Source: CAZHMN01 sp964533705 (GTDB lineage Bacteria > Electryoneota > B3-LCP). From it: a stretch of 44,423 nt of DNA. The DNA is taken from assembly GCA_964533705.1 (NCBI GenBank), contig CAZHMN010000015.1:1-44423 (forward strand), in the 5' to 3' direction. The notes under the pieces are model-generated. The model had not been told where the DNA came from. It ran no database searches and was given only the letters and a program-made list of their open reading frames with translations. The position numbers were made by a program, and so were the translations under genes. The first letter of the stretch is position 1; every line of letters starts with the position of its first letter. This document shows, in pieces, positions 15,939 to 24,598 of this stretch.

Positions 15939-17996
15939 ATGATGCAGAAAAGTTTAGTTGTGCTGCTCATGCTCTGTATATCCGCCACAGCGGGATTGGC
16001 ACTACCCAATCAACAACAGATTAGCGGCACATTGAAGTCCCTACCGTCGCTGGATACTTATGACGACACCCTCTACTACGACGACAACCAGATCCAATGG
16101 TGGTACGGTGGTCTGACGAACTTTCACTTAGCGACGAGATTCACCCCCCTGGCACAGTTCGAGATGCAGCAAATCCTGATCGCTTTTATCGACTCGAACC
16201 TCGTAACTCCCGTTGATCTCTACCTGAAGAACGACAATAACGGTGTCCCCGGGAGCACGATCTATTGGTCAGGATCGCTGTTATACAACATGTCAACAAC
16301 CTGGCTGCCTACCTACGTGGACACCAACGGTACCTACATGTTTTCGAGTGGTGAAGATTTCTGGATTGAAGCCGTTTCGGTCGGTCCTCCGTACGAAATG
16401 TACGATCCTTCACCCGTGCAACCACAACGCTCCTTGACGATGACGGGGACATCCTGGTTCGACTCACCGGGCGATAACTTCATTCGCGCGGTCGGCGAGT
16501 ATGCAGGCGGCTTTGAGGACGTGGGAGTGGATTCCGTTTGGCACGGCGAGAACTTCTTCGTCACCAACGGCAGCAGTTTCCAGGTCGGCTGCGAGATAAC
16601 AAATTACGGCGAATCGGCCGCCTTCTTCCAGGTCGGGTGCTTGATCTACACGGAGGTTGACGAAACTACTTACATTTACTTCGATTCGTTGGCGGTGCAG
16701 AACGGTGCGGCGACACCTGGAGCCTCCACGACCGTTACCTTCCCGGCCTACACCTGGAACACGAACGACCGCTATCGAATTGACGTGCGCGTGTACTACA
16801 CCGGCGACGCCAACCCGGACAACAACATCATGTCCACGGAAACGCAAGTTTACTCGATTCCACCGGCGGCTGAACTGAGATACGACGACACTCAACCTGA
16901 CGGTGCGGCTTACTCTTCGACCGTTGGCTTAGGCTGGGGCATGAAATTCGACCCGCACCAGACCGGCAGCTATAACATCAACTCGATTGACGTCCACGCC
17001 AGCGCAGGCACGCCAAATGAAGCTGCCCGCATCCAGGTGCTGGACGACAATGGAGATGCGCCGGGCTCCGTTCTATGGGAGACCGTACAGGTTATGACCA
17101 GCGGCTGGAACACATTTAACGTCAACATGAGTAACAGCGGTGCTTTCTACGTCTTCTATATCTTTGAGAACGGCCCGAATAGTGCGGCTCTGTCCATGGA
17201 CGGTTATCCCGGCTCGGGGCAGGCCTGGGAGAGAAGCGCTGCGGGCGTCTTCACGCCGGATCCGGTCGCAGACGACTGGGCGATGCGGGCGACCATCGGT
17301 GAAGCGGGCGCTCCCGGGTTATGGATTGACGTAACGCCGACGGGCACGACCAGCTTCGGGGCTTCCGGCGGCACGCTGGAGTACAACATCGCGGCGGGAA
17401 ACAGCGGAACGAGTACCGAAGTCGCCGATATTTGGATTGACGTAACTCTGCCTAACGGCTCTATCTTCGGACCGATCGTTGGGCCGGTGCAAGATTTCAC
17501 CTTTAATCCAGGCTTCTCCACCGACCGTGATCGTACGGCTAACGTACCAGGTGGAGCACCCGTGGGTACTTACAACTTGAATGGGTGGATCGGTGACTAC
17601 GATCTGGGCACCATCATCGCGGAAGACCACTTCGATTTCGAGAAAACCGCGGCAGATGGCAGCAGCTGGAACGGCTGGCTGGTTGATACCGGCGAAGATT
17701 TTGAGGATCTGGGGACTGGCGAGTTGTTACCTGCTGCTTTCAGCCTAGGACAGAACTACCCCAACCCGTTTAACCCCACTACGACCATTGACTTCGCTCT
17801 TCCGACGGACAGTTACGTGAATTTGAGCGTGTACAACGTCAGCGGAGGCCTGGTCGCAACGGTTGTGAACGGAAACCGCGCTGCGGGCAATCACTCCGTC
17901 ACGTTCGACGCCGGGAACCTGACATCCGGTGTGTACTTCTACAAGTTGACAGCGGGTGATTACACCGCCATCGCCAAAATGGTACTGATGAAGTAA
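15939..17996 (+). CDS. Secreted beta-sandwich protein with T9SS C-terminal sorting domain
   Basis: A 685-residue exported protein. The signal peptide covers residues 1-22, ending ATAGLA. Two related segments, about residues 40-165 and 305-455, each begin with a YDD stretch and contain a PGS-x(1-2)-W turn, so they look like an internal duplication. A CARDB-like region lies between (about residues 190-305). Another beta domain has two WIDVT strands. The last 85 residues are a type A sorting domain (QNYPNPFNPTTTIDF, then GVYFYKLTAGDYTAIAK) that directs passage through the outer membrane and surface attachment. No catalytic motif is seen; a structural or adhesive role is possible. GGAGG lies 7 nt before ATG 15939. 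Confidence 0.85.
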   Translation: MMQKSLVVLLMLCISATAGLALPNQQQISGTLKSLPSLDTYDDTLYYDDNQIQWWYGGLTNFHLATRFTPLAQFEMQQILIAFIDSNLVTPVDLYLKNDNNGVPGSTIYWSGSLLYNMSTTWLPTYVDTNGTYMFSSGEDFWIEAVSVGPPYEMYDPSPVQPQRSLTMTGTSWFDSPGDNFIRAVGEYAGGFEDVGVDSVWHGENFFVTNGSSFQVGCEITNYGESAAFFQVGCLIYTEVDETTYIYFDSLAVQNGAATPGASTTVTFPAYTWNTNDRYRIDVRVYYTGDANPDNNIMSTETQVYSIPPAAELRYDDTQPDGAAYSSTVGLGWGMKFDPHQTGSYNINSIDVHASAGTPNEAARIQVLDDNGDAPGSVLWETVQVMTSGWNTFNVNMSNSGAFYVFYIFENGPNSAALSMDGYPGSGQAWERSAAGVFTPDPVADDWAMRATIGEAGAPGLWIDVTPTGTTSFGASGGTLEYNIAAGNSGTSTEVADIWIDVTLPNGSIFGPIVGPVQDFTFNPGFSTDRDRTANVPGGAPVGTYNLNGWIGDYDLGTIIAEDHFDFEKTAADGSSWNGWLVDTGEDFEDLGTGELLPAAFSLGQNYPNPFNPTTTIDFALPTDSYVNLSVYNVSGGLVATVVNGNRAAGNHSVTFDAGNLTSGVYFYKLTAGDYTAIAKMVLMK

Positions 17997-18013
17997 ACTA
18001 GCCTTTAGCAACA

Positions 18014-18049
18014 GGAGAGCGGATCCCAAACCCATGGAATCCGCTCTCC
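18014..18049 (+). terminator. Hairpin after the T9SS cargo gene
   Basis: An 11-bp perfect stem, GGAGAGCGGAT with ATCCGCTCTCC, around a 14-nt loop. It sits 17 nt after the stop, but the T tract is poor (ACGCCTTATC), so termination may be partial. Confidence 0.55.
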
Positions 18050-18181
18050 ACGCCTTATCACGAGGCCGCAAAGAAAACGCGGCCATGGAGAAATTCGGTT
18101 TTATTCTATTATTGGCATAAAAGTTCCCCCTTCGGTCTTCCCGATTGGGAAGGGGAGGCATAAATTTATCCAATTGATTCA

Positions 18182-18210
18182 TTGACTTTCTGTATATAAA
18201 AATCTATATT
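18182..18210 (+). promoter_or_regulatory. Promoter of the 178-residue unknown gene
   Basis: TTGACT, a 17-nt spacer and TATATT. The expected start near 18217 is about 100 nt before ATG 18317. Confidence 0.7.
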
Positions 18211-18316
18211 GTCTATGGATTTTCATTATTATTATCCTCACGAATCTAATCAAGGCTGATTTTCCGTCCAACAATTTTATGAATATGTACCTGAGGATGT
18301 GGCAATTTGAAAGTGG

Positions 18317-18853
18317 ATGATTAACATACGCAAAGAGTGTCCCATGGAACCAAGACTTAACAACGATCGCGGATCGGCGACAGCGCCCCTGATGAAAAGG
18401 CTAAAATATTACTACTTAGATAGCGACTCGAGACGGCGCATTGATGATTTACTGGAGAACTTCCTCAAACAGGGGTCAACGCTGCATCTCATGGAACGGC
18501 TAAAAGAACTGTTGCCCATTGAGAAGTGGAATCCGAATTCGTTGCGCAAGCACGTTGAGGGGATGTATTATCTGTCTGAGCGTCTCTGGACTTTGGCTCT
18601 TGATGCCGGCAAGAAAGCCTACGGCAATGACTTCTCACGAGAGAATCTTCTTCGCGTCACCAGGACGCTGCCCATGAGCCAATACCGCTATTTGATGGGT
18701 TCCAGAGAGCCGATGAACGTCCTTTTAACGCGTGACGATGCGCTGCAGGATCCGAGCACCGCTTTTGTCAAGCTGAAGCACGATATAGAGACCTGGTCGG
18801 AATTTATCCTGAGTGCCAGGAATGGAGCGATTGAATCTGCAGAAAACATCTAA
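18317..18853 (+). CDS. Unrecognised 178-residue soluble protein
   Basis: No family is recognised. The protein is charged and mostly helical by composition, with no signal peptide or membrane segment. A region at about residues 25-75 is rich in Lys, Leu and Glu, and the middle has a Trp/Tyr-containing helix pair. ATG 18344 is an alternative in-frame start; neither start has a strong ribosome site. Its own promoter and the following AT-rich interval suggest a monocistronic unit. Codon use resembles the neighbours, and the long uninterrupted frame supports a real gene. Function unknown. Confidence 0.7.
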   Translation: MINIRKECPMEPRLNNDRGSATAPLMKRLKYYYLDSDSRRRIDDLLENFLKQGSTLHLMERLKELLPIEKWNPNSLRKHVEGMYYLSERLWTLALDAGKKAYGNDFSRENLLRVTRTLPMSQYRYLMGSREPMNVLLTRDDALQDPSTAFVKLKHDIETWSEFILSARNGAIESAENI

Positions 18854-19006
18854 GAGTAACTCTTTCAGGTTATCAAGGCAAGGCTCCGGGCCGCAACTTT
18901 ACTCCACAGGGCTGAAGGTAATATATGCATGGTAAATTGAAAATGTATTACTCCACATTAGAGTTTTATCAATTCTAAAATTTGTTTAAAATGCAATAAA
19001 TTGCAC

Positions 19007-19034
19007 TTGACTTTTTGATTTTTTTGTTTATCTT
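19007..19034 (+). promoter_or_regulatory. Promoter of the structured leader and second T9SS cargo gene
   Basis: TTGACT (19007-19012), a 16-nt spacer and TATCTT (19029-19034). A start near 19041 gives a leader of about 240 nt. Confidence 0.6.
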
Positions 19035-19040
19035 ATAAAA

Positions 19041-19165
19041 CGTATAACGGATAGATCTGCGTTTGGAACGCGGATCGCCTTGTCGGGCAGGAATAGGACC
19101 TGCAAGATGAAGGCACGGCGTAATTGATCCCGGATAGGATCAGTGGCGCGGTGCCTTTTTGCGTT
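19041..19165 (+). ncRNA. Structured leader RNA ending in an intrinsic terminator
   Basis: Directly after the promoter come three hairpins. The first is GATCTGCGTT/AACGCGGATC (19054-19063 with 19067-19076, TGG loop). The second is GCAGG/CCTGC (19087-19091 with 19099-19103). The third is a long hairpin from 19110 to 19157, with outer stem AAGGCAC.GCG/CGC.GTGCCTT and inner TGATCC/GGATCA, followed by TTTTTGCGTTT. This promoter-structure-terminator-gene order is that of an attenuator, riboswitch or short sRNA. It does not match the consensus of a riboswitch class I can recall. It fills most of the 428-nt interval after 18853. Confidence 0.5.
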
Positions 19166-19193
19166 TAGGCAAAACCAGCAACCGAGGTTACTT

Positions 19194-19346
19194 ATGTCCA
19201 GGACTACGTTACCGCTCATTTTAGCTCTCCTGGGTTCTCTAATCTCCTCAGAGATTAAGAATATTATGGGAGGATTAACTTATGAAAGCCCTATTAACTT
19301 TAATCGTAATTTCGGATTTAGTCATAACGAACCTTTGCACCGCTGA
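19194..19346 (+). CDS. Possible small hydrophobic leader ORF overlapping the next gene
   Basis: A 50-residue frame begins with a hydrophobic stretch (LPLILALLGSLI), has GAGG 6 nt before its ATG, and overlaps the first 65 nt of the T9SS gene in another frame. It could couple translation of that gene, or be chance. Only position and ribosome site support it. Confidence 0.25.
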   Translation: MSRTTLPLILALLGSLISSEIKNIMGGLTYESPINFNRNFGFSHNEPLHR

Positions 19347-21171
19347 AACTCACCTCACTCCCCTCGATTTTGGCTTCAAATTGCTTGATCACGGCATGGT
19401 TGACTACAGTCATCCACCGCAGAGCACACTGGCTGGAAGATTCAATTCCGACAATTACACCGACATCGCCCGTTTCGATGGCCCCAAGCTGGACGTCTTT
19501 CTCTGCGACGGATTCGGTTTCCCTGAAATCCCACAACTGACGAAAACCTTCACAACGGACATCCAGGGACTGCACTTTGCCGGCCCGGTGTGGGAGCCGT
19601 ATCCCCCCTTGAAGGTCCTTTTCACCGATGGCAGCGAAGCGCTCTTCCCCGTGGGCTGTAATGGCCTCGACTTGGGCGGTGCAGCGGCCAGCCTTCCCTC
19701 GCCGCCCCGCGGCCTCGACGACCTCGATTTCCAGATTGTCTGGGAAAGCCCGGAGTATCCTGAGAAAATGAACAAACATGTGGTGGGCGATGTGGACGGC
19801 GACGGCGTCATGGAATTCATCTCCACCTGGCGCACCGCTAGCAACGCCGATACGGCACATATTGTCATCTACAAAAACAGCGGGGACAATACCTACGACC
19901 TCTACATGGACGAATTGTTCACCGAGCCCATGGTGGCGCCGGTGCCCGGTATTTCCTATTTCCTGATCACCGACATAGACCAGAACGGGCATAAGGAGCT
20001 GACCTTCACCTATGACGGCTGTTACTTCTGGGAATTCACCGCCCCCGGCCAGTACACCGAGTACCGGTCCAACTTCATCTTTCCGCGCTGCGTGGCCGAT
20101 GCCAAAATATCCGACGTGGATCAGGATGGGGTACCGGAACTAACCACCGTGATGCGCAACTTCGGTATGCAACCGCCCTGCGCCTACTGGGTGTGCGAGT
20201 TCGCCCAGAAGGACACAGTTAACCACAATATGAATTTTACGATTCTATCAGGATTCTGGCAGGACTGGATTGACGCTCGGCTGGCGGTGGGGGACTTTGA
20301 CCGGGACGGCGCGGTGGACCTGGTGCCGGGGAACTTCTATTTATTATGGTCCTGGTACCTGGTGGATCTGCCCTTCTACCGTTATAATCCTGCCAGTCCG
20401 AGCAATTTTGACCTGTACTGGATGCCGACCGGCCTGGCCATCCGCTGCGCCACGCCGGTGCTGGAGGACTTCGACCAGGACGGGGAGCTGGAGCTGTTCG
20501 CGGGGGGATTCGGCTACGGTCAAGGCGGCGCCTACCTGTGGGAGAGCACTGGTTTCATGAGCGGCTATCCCGCCTGGGTGGACACGGTCAATATGCCCGC
20601 CGCCGCCATCAACTTCAGCAGCTTCGGTTGGGTGGATGGCATTCCCTCCGTTGTCTCAGAATATGGGCCCGTAGTGGCACCCACCACGACTTCGATGCTC
20701 TCCCTGTGGCAATGGCATTCGGGAAGCGGCGTCTACGCCTGGGCGACCTCCTACATTTATTCATCCGACTATCGGCTGCCGCAACTGGCCGACATGGACG
20801 GGGACGGCAAGGTGAGCATTCTGCTGGCTGAAGACGATCATAACAAACTGATTGACTGGGAGCAGGTTTCAACGGGCATCCAAGCCCCATCACAGATACA
20901 CACGCCTGAACGTTTCAAGCTATACCCGGTTTCTCCCAATCCCTTCAATCCCCGGACCACGTTGCGCTATGACCTGCCCCAGGATATGCAAGTCAAGATT
21001 ACGGTTTACGATGTCACTGGTCGTCAGGTTACAATTTTAATGGATAACTATCGCGAAGCGGGAACGCACTTTTTGACCTGGGACGCTGGCAACTTGCCTT
21101 CCGGCGTCTATTTCGCGCATATCCGGGCCGGTGAATACACTGCAACGAGTAAGCTGCTTCTGACGAAATAA
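19282..21171 (+). CDS. FG-GAP/VCBS-type repeat protein with T9SS C-terminal sorting domain
   Basis: A 629-residue exported protein. The signal peptide ends near NLCTAE (residue about 21). At least six Asp-rich calcium-binding-like loops of the form DxDxDG recur through the body (DVDGDGVMEF, DIDQNGHKEL, DVDQDGVPEL, DFDRDGAVDL, DFDQDGELEL, DMDGDGKVSI), consistent with a beta-propeller of FG-GAP/VCBS repeats. The final 80 residues form a type A sorting domain (SPNPFNPRTTLRY, GVYFAHIRAGEYTA). A strong GGGAGGA lies 7 nt before ATG 19282. Likely a calcium-stabilised surface protein; the ligand is unknown. Confidence 0.88.
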   Translation: MKALLTLIVISDLVITNLCTAETHLTPLDFGFKLLDHGMVDYSHPPQSTLAGRFNSDNYTDIARFDGPKLDVFLCDGFGFPEIPQLTKTFTTDIQGLHFAGPVWEPYPPLKVLFTDGSEALFPVGCNGLDLGGAAASLPSPPRGLDDLDFQIVWESPEYPEKMNKHVVGDVDGDGVMEFISTWRTASNADTAHIVIYKNSGDNTYDLYMDELFTEPMVAPVPGISYFLITDIDQNGHKELTFTYDGCYFWEFTAPGQYTEYRSNFIFPRCVADAKISDVDQDGVPELTTVMRNFGMQPPCAYWVCEFAQKDTVNHNMNFTILSGFWQDWIDARLAVGDFDRDGAVDLVPGNFYLLWSWYLVDLPFYRYNPASPSNFDLYWMPTGLAIRCATPVLEDFDQDGELELFAGGFGYGQGGAYLWESTGFMSGYPAWVDTVNMPAAAINFSSFGWVDGIPSVVSEYGPVVAPTTTSMLSLWQWHSGSGVYAWATSYIYSSDYRLPQLADMDGDGKVSILLAEDDHNKLIDWEQVSTGIQAPSQIHTPERFKLYPVSPNPFNPRTTLRYDLPQDMQVKITVYDVTGRQVTILMDNYREAGTHFLTWDAGNLPSGVYFAHIRAGEYTATSKLLLTK

Positions 21172-21308
21172 TTCGGTAAGAGTCTACGAGATACCAGTCA
21201 AAGGAAACAGACTAAGTGCAGCAGTCAATCTAGAGTATGTTCCATCGAAGCACTGAAATACTGGTGCATGGTGCGATCTGGGCTGATCATCACTAGCAAC
21301 TTATCAAT

Positions 21309-21344
21309 CCCGGAGAGCTTTTCGACGGCTCTCCGGGGCTTTTT
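21309..21344 (+). terminator. Strong rho-independent terminator
   Basis: A 10-bp stem, CCCGGAGAGC with GCTCTCCGGG, is followed by GCTTTTT. It lies 138 nt after the T9SS gene stop. Confidence 0.85.
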
Positions 21345-21454
21345 ATATCAGAGATTATGGATATGAATAATGATGTTCAATATCCGGACAAAAAAACTTT
21401 GTTTTCCAGGGAGTTTTTTAAAAATTTAAACTATCAATAAGGTAAATACATTTT

Positions 21455-21479
21455 GCACCGGCAGTTCCGGTGCTTTTTT
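21455..21479 (+). terminator. Second rho-independent terminator in the same intergenic region
   Basis: The 7-bp stem GCACCGG/CCGGTGC with a CAGTT loop is followed by T6. No gene lies between it and the terminator at 21309-21344, so it may close an unannotated small RNA. The 430-nt interval 21172-21604 otherwise holds only the promoter at 21568. Confidence 0.75.
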
Positions 21480-21567
21480 ATGTATTCTCGCTTACCTCTT
21501 GTTGATATTCTCAGCTATGAAGACTTTGTGAATTTAGAATCGGTGATTCAGAATTCGGGAAAAGGGG

Positions 21568-21596
21568 TTGCCATTTACCGGTCAATTTAGTATATT
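21568..21596 (+). promoter_or_regulatory. Promoter placed directly at the start codon of the DPP III-like gene
   Basis: TTGCCA, a 17-nt spacer and TATATT end 8 nt before GTG 21605. The predicted transcript therefore begins at or within a couple of bases of the start codon. Confidence 0.7.
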
Positions 21597-21604
21597 ACGC
21601 CTTC

Positions 21605-23650
21605 GTGAAAAACCAAATTGCCGAAAATCGCCCCTTCAAAATTCGTCCGGCGCTGATCGCCTTCCTGTTGCTGTTAATGATCTTCACGACAGGCTGTGCG
21701 AGGAAGCGATCAGGCGGTGATCTGTCTAAAACTTCCGGAGAAGTCGCCGAACAGGTGAACGACATTGCCGTTCTCTGGCTGGAAGCACCGGCGTTTGCCG
21801 ACCTCTCGATGAACGACCGCATAGCCGCTTACCACCTTTCAAAAGCTGTGTTGGCCGGTCGGGACATCCCCTACGATCAAATTCATCGCAAGCATCTGGA
21901 GGTGCTGCGTTTTTGCGAGGAGATTGGTTTAAATATCAGCTACGGTGCTCCGGAACGCTCAGTTGAGGGTTTTTGGCTTTTTCTCAAATCGCTCTGGATT
22001 CACAACGGATTCTACGATTTATCCACGGGCAGAAAGCTTCAATTTCCAATTGATGCACGCGATCTGAATCGCTTGACGCTGGTGGCGCTATCGAACTCAG
22101 GCGGGCGGTTGGGCACTTTAATCGAGATCAACACCAAGCAGATCTGGATAACGGACAGTCTTTTTAACCCAACTATAGAGCCCGCCGTCCAGATCGGAAA
22201 AACAGCTCCTCCCGGAAGCGTTCTACCCAATTTTTACGAAAATGTCACTCTGCAGAAGGCAAAGGAATTTACCGGAAAATACCCGCAAAATTCGAAACTA
22301 GCAAAACGCCGGGGCAAATTAGTTGAACTGGTGTACCGCGCTGGAGATGAGAATTTTGCCCCCGGCCCCTATGCGGATCATCTGGAAAACGTCATCGAAA
22401 ATCTGGAGAAGGCCCGGCCTTATTTGGTCAAAGAACGGATCGCCGTCGTAGATCATTTAATTTCACATTTTTATACGGGGGAACCTGCCCACTTCGATAG
22501 CGCGGCTCAACTGCGCCGATCCAGTGAGGCGACCGTTGATTTCATTTTAGGATTTAATGATTGTCGGTTTGATCCCTTAGGCCGGAAGGGGCTCTGGACG
22601 GGGATCCTATTTATCGCAGACGAAGAGGCTCAATTGCGTTTGGTGAAATTCGCTGAGATCGGTGAAAAGTTATTGAAATCTTTTCCGGGTTATCGGTCGA
22701 ATTTATTCACTCACCATAAGAGCAACGTCAAGGCAATGCAACTGCTGTGTGCAACGGGAATTATCAGTCCCCTCTGCCCCGATACCTATAGCGATCCTCC
22801 CGCAGATAGGCGGGATAATAACGGACAAGTGCTGGTCTTCACCAACGTTATCAGGGCGAGAGCCATCGCCAGGGCGCGCCAACTTGAAGCGGCCTTCTGT
22901 GACACGGAAGTGGAGCAGGAACTCGGTCTCAAATATGCCGGTGATCTGGCTTTTTGGGAGGCGACCCTGCCGATAATTACCGGATTATCCGAGGGAAATC
23001 AACAAGCGGATTTAAGAGCATCTGAAGATGAGGAAGATGTCAATCGCATTATCTTAAGGAGAGCATTGAGCGAATTGACGGGTTTATGGTTGATGACAGA
23101 CCCCAGGATGGTCGCCAGCGGGTGTTTGCCGGATGAACGGGCTTCCAAAGAGGTTTTTCGCCGTTTTATACGCGAGTGTGCGATCAGTCTCGATGGCAGG
23201 TTTTCCGAATTTGACCTCACCCGAGGAAAAGCACTCCGAATAATTGGAAATTACCTGGCAAATGCTGGTGGAGCTTTCGGGATCGAAGAACGCGAGGGGC
23301 GAATTACCTGCCGCTTAACGGATCAGGAGCTGATGAGAGAGCAGATCGGTGAACTCGGCGATCACATCGCCGAGTTACTGGTAAAGGGAACTCCTTCTGA
23401 ACTGCATTATTTCATCGAGAAATACGGCGAGATTAAGAATGTGTCATCATCACAATCGGACGGGAGAAGAGACGGAAACAGGGCCAGTGTTTTCAATCGT
23501 GAAGCGTTCATCTTACCCCTGCTTCGAGCTGATCTGAATCCCATGGGCGGCATCACCGACGTGCACCTAATGCAGCCGGAAAGTTTTGTGGAAGAGATGT
23601 ACGAATTCGGGGGATGGAAGCATAGCGATGATGACAAAAGAAAACAGTAA
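21605..23650 (+). CDS. Dipeptidyl-peptidase III-like (M49) lipoprotein lacking the zinc site
   Basis: A 681-residue lipoprotein: hydrophobic residues 15-28, then TTGC as lipobox. From about residue 50 it follows bacterial DPP III closely: GRDIPYDQ, FWLFLKSLWIHNGFYD, CRFDPLGRKGLW and GLWLMTDPRMVASGCLPD correspond to conserved blocks of that family. Yet where the family has HECLGHGSG this protein reads TGLSEGNQ (about residues 455-462), and where the third ligand EEARAD is expected it has RRALSE (about residue 485). All three zinc ligands appear lost, so it is probably a pseudo-peptidase. GTG 21605 has no ribosome site and probably starts a leaderless transcript. The ybjQ-like gene follows after 22 nt. 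Confidence 0.8.
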   Translation: MKNQIAENRPFKIRPALIAFLLLLMIFTTGCARKRSGGDLSKTSGEVAEQVNDIAVLWLEAPAFADLSMNDRIAAYHLSKAVLAGRDIPYDQIHRKHLEVLRFCEEIGLNISYGAPERSVEGFWLFLKSLWIHNGFYDLSTGRKLQFPIDARDLNRLTLVALSNSGGRLGTLIEINTKQIWITDSLFNPTIEPAVQIGKTAPPGSVLPNFYENVTLQKAKEFTGKYPQNSKLAKRRGKLVELVYRAGDENFAPGPYADHLENVIENLEKARPYLVKERIAVVDHLISHFYTGEPAHFDSAAQLRRSSEATVDFILGFNDCRFDPLGRKGLWTGILFIADEEAQLRLVKFAEIGEKLLKSFPGYRSNLFTHHKSNVKAMQLLCATGIISPLCPDTYSDPPADRRDNNGQVLVFTNVIRARAIARARQLEAAFCDTEVEQELGLKYAGDLAFWEATLPIITGLSEGNQQADLRASEDEEDVNRIILRRALSELTGLWLMTDPRMVASGCLPDERASKEVFRRFIRECAISLDGRFSEFDLTRGKALRIIGNYLANAGGAFGIEEREGRITCRLTDQELMREQIGELGDHIAELLVKGTPSELHYFIEKYGEIKNVSSSQSDGRRDGNRASVFNREAFILPLLRADLNPMGGITDVHLMQPESFVEEMYEFGGWKHSDDDKRKQ

Positions 23651-23672
23651 ATAAAGTTTTGGAGGTACAGTA

Positions 23673-23993
23673 ATGATTGCGACCACAACCATGAATATCG
23701 AGGGGCGCAAGATCACACAATACTTGGGTATCGTCACCGGCGAGGCGATTATGGGGGCTAATCTCTTCAAGGATCTGTTCGCCAGCATCCGCGACATTGT
23801 GGGAGGGCGTTCGGCTGCATACGAGCAAGAATTGATCAGAGCCAAGGAGATCGCCCTACAGGAAATGCAGGAACGAGCCGCCGGCTTGGGCGCTGACGCC
23901 GTGGTCGGCGTTGACCTGGATTATGAAGTCATAGGGCAGTCGGGTTCAATGCTGATGGTTTCTGCTTCGGGTACAGCCGTAAAACTGGGCTAA
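23673..23993 (+). CDS. YbjQ/UPF0145 family protein
   Basis: A 106-residue protein of the YbjQ (putative heavy-metal-binding) family. Diagnostic features are the N-terminal strand followed by LGIVTGEAIMGANLFKDL, a central helix AYEQELIRAKEIALQEM, and ADAVVGVDLDYEV. The family forms pentamers; its function is not established. GGAGG lies 7 nt before ATG 23673. It is 22 nt after the DPP III-like gene and 16 nt before the EIIA gene, so the three form one operon. Confidence 0.88.
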   Translation: MIATTTMNIEGRKITQYLGIVTGEAIMGANLFKDLFASIRDIVGGRSAAYEQELIRAKEIALQEMQERAAGLGADAVVGVDLDYEVIGQSGSMLMVSASGTAVKLG

Positions 23994-24009
23994 CCAGAAT
24001 ATCATTTCG

Positions 24010-24459
24010 ATGGAAGTTCGCGATTTAATTAAATCCGATTATGTGTTCCTCGACCTTGTGGGTAAGGACAAATACGACGTCATCCACAAGATCATCCGGC
24101 GCATGAAAAAGATGGAGCAGATTCAGGATCTGAGACGATTCGAAGAGGAGGTCATACGCCGGGAAAAGGAGATTCCCACGGGGTTGCAGATGGGTGCGGC
24201 TCTGCCCCACGCTCGATCACGAGTGGTCAAGCAGATCGTTATGGCTTTCGCTCGGTTGAAGAAAGGGGTTGATTTTGGAGCGGAGAGCAACGAACCGGCG
24301 CGCTTGATCTTCTTGTTCGGCGTGCCCAACGACGAGATCAACGATTACCTGAAACTCGTCGCCAGGCTATGCAAACTGCTGAGGCAGAAGAATTTCCGCA
24401 CGAAGTTATTGGATGCCAAGAAAGCCGAAGAGGTGATTGACCTGCTGAAGAAAGTGTAG
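24010..24459 (+). CDS. PTS EIIA type-2 domain protein (PtsN/fructose-like)
   Basis: A 149-residue single-domain PTS EIIA of the mannitol/fructose/Ntr fold. The phospho-acceptor His lies in the block GAALPHARSRVVKQ (about residue 62), and the FLFGVPNDEINDYLKLVARL helix is typical. No EIIB, EIIC, HPr or EI gene is in the window, so it is more likely a regulatory PtsN-type protein than a sugar transporter subunit. It is the last gene of the operon starting at 21605. Confidence 0.88.
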   Translation: MEVRDLIKSDYVFLDLVGKDKYDVIHKIIRRMKKMEQIQDLRRFEEEVIRREKEIPTGLQMGAALPHARSRVVKQIVMAFARLKKGVDFGAESNEPARLIFLFGVPNDEINDYLKLVARLCKLLRQKNFRTKLLDAKKAEEVIDLLKKV

Positions 24460-24564
24460 TTGAGGCCAAATATTACGCAATATCTCGTCTTCTGATTAAA
24501 TGAATCCAATATAAACCGCAGTGCAATTTCCAAATGGGGAATTCACATCAGCTATTCCGTTGCA

Positions 24565-24598
24565 ATCCCGGATCCGCCGTACTATCCGGGATTTTTTT
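24565..24598 (+). terminator. Rho-independent terminator after the EIIA gene
   Basis: The 9-bp stem ATCCCGGAT/ATCCGGGAT with a 10-nt loop is followed by T7. The interval 24460-24856 (397 nt) contains this and the murQ promoter; no convincing gene is seen in it. Confidence 0.85.
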
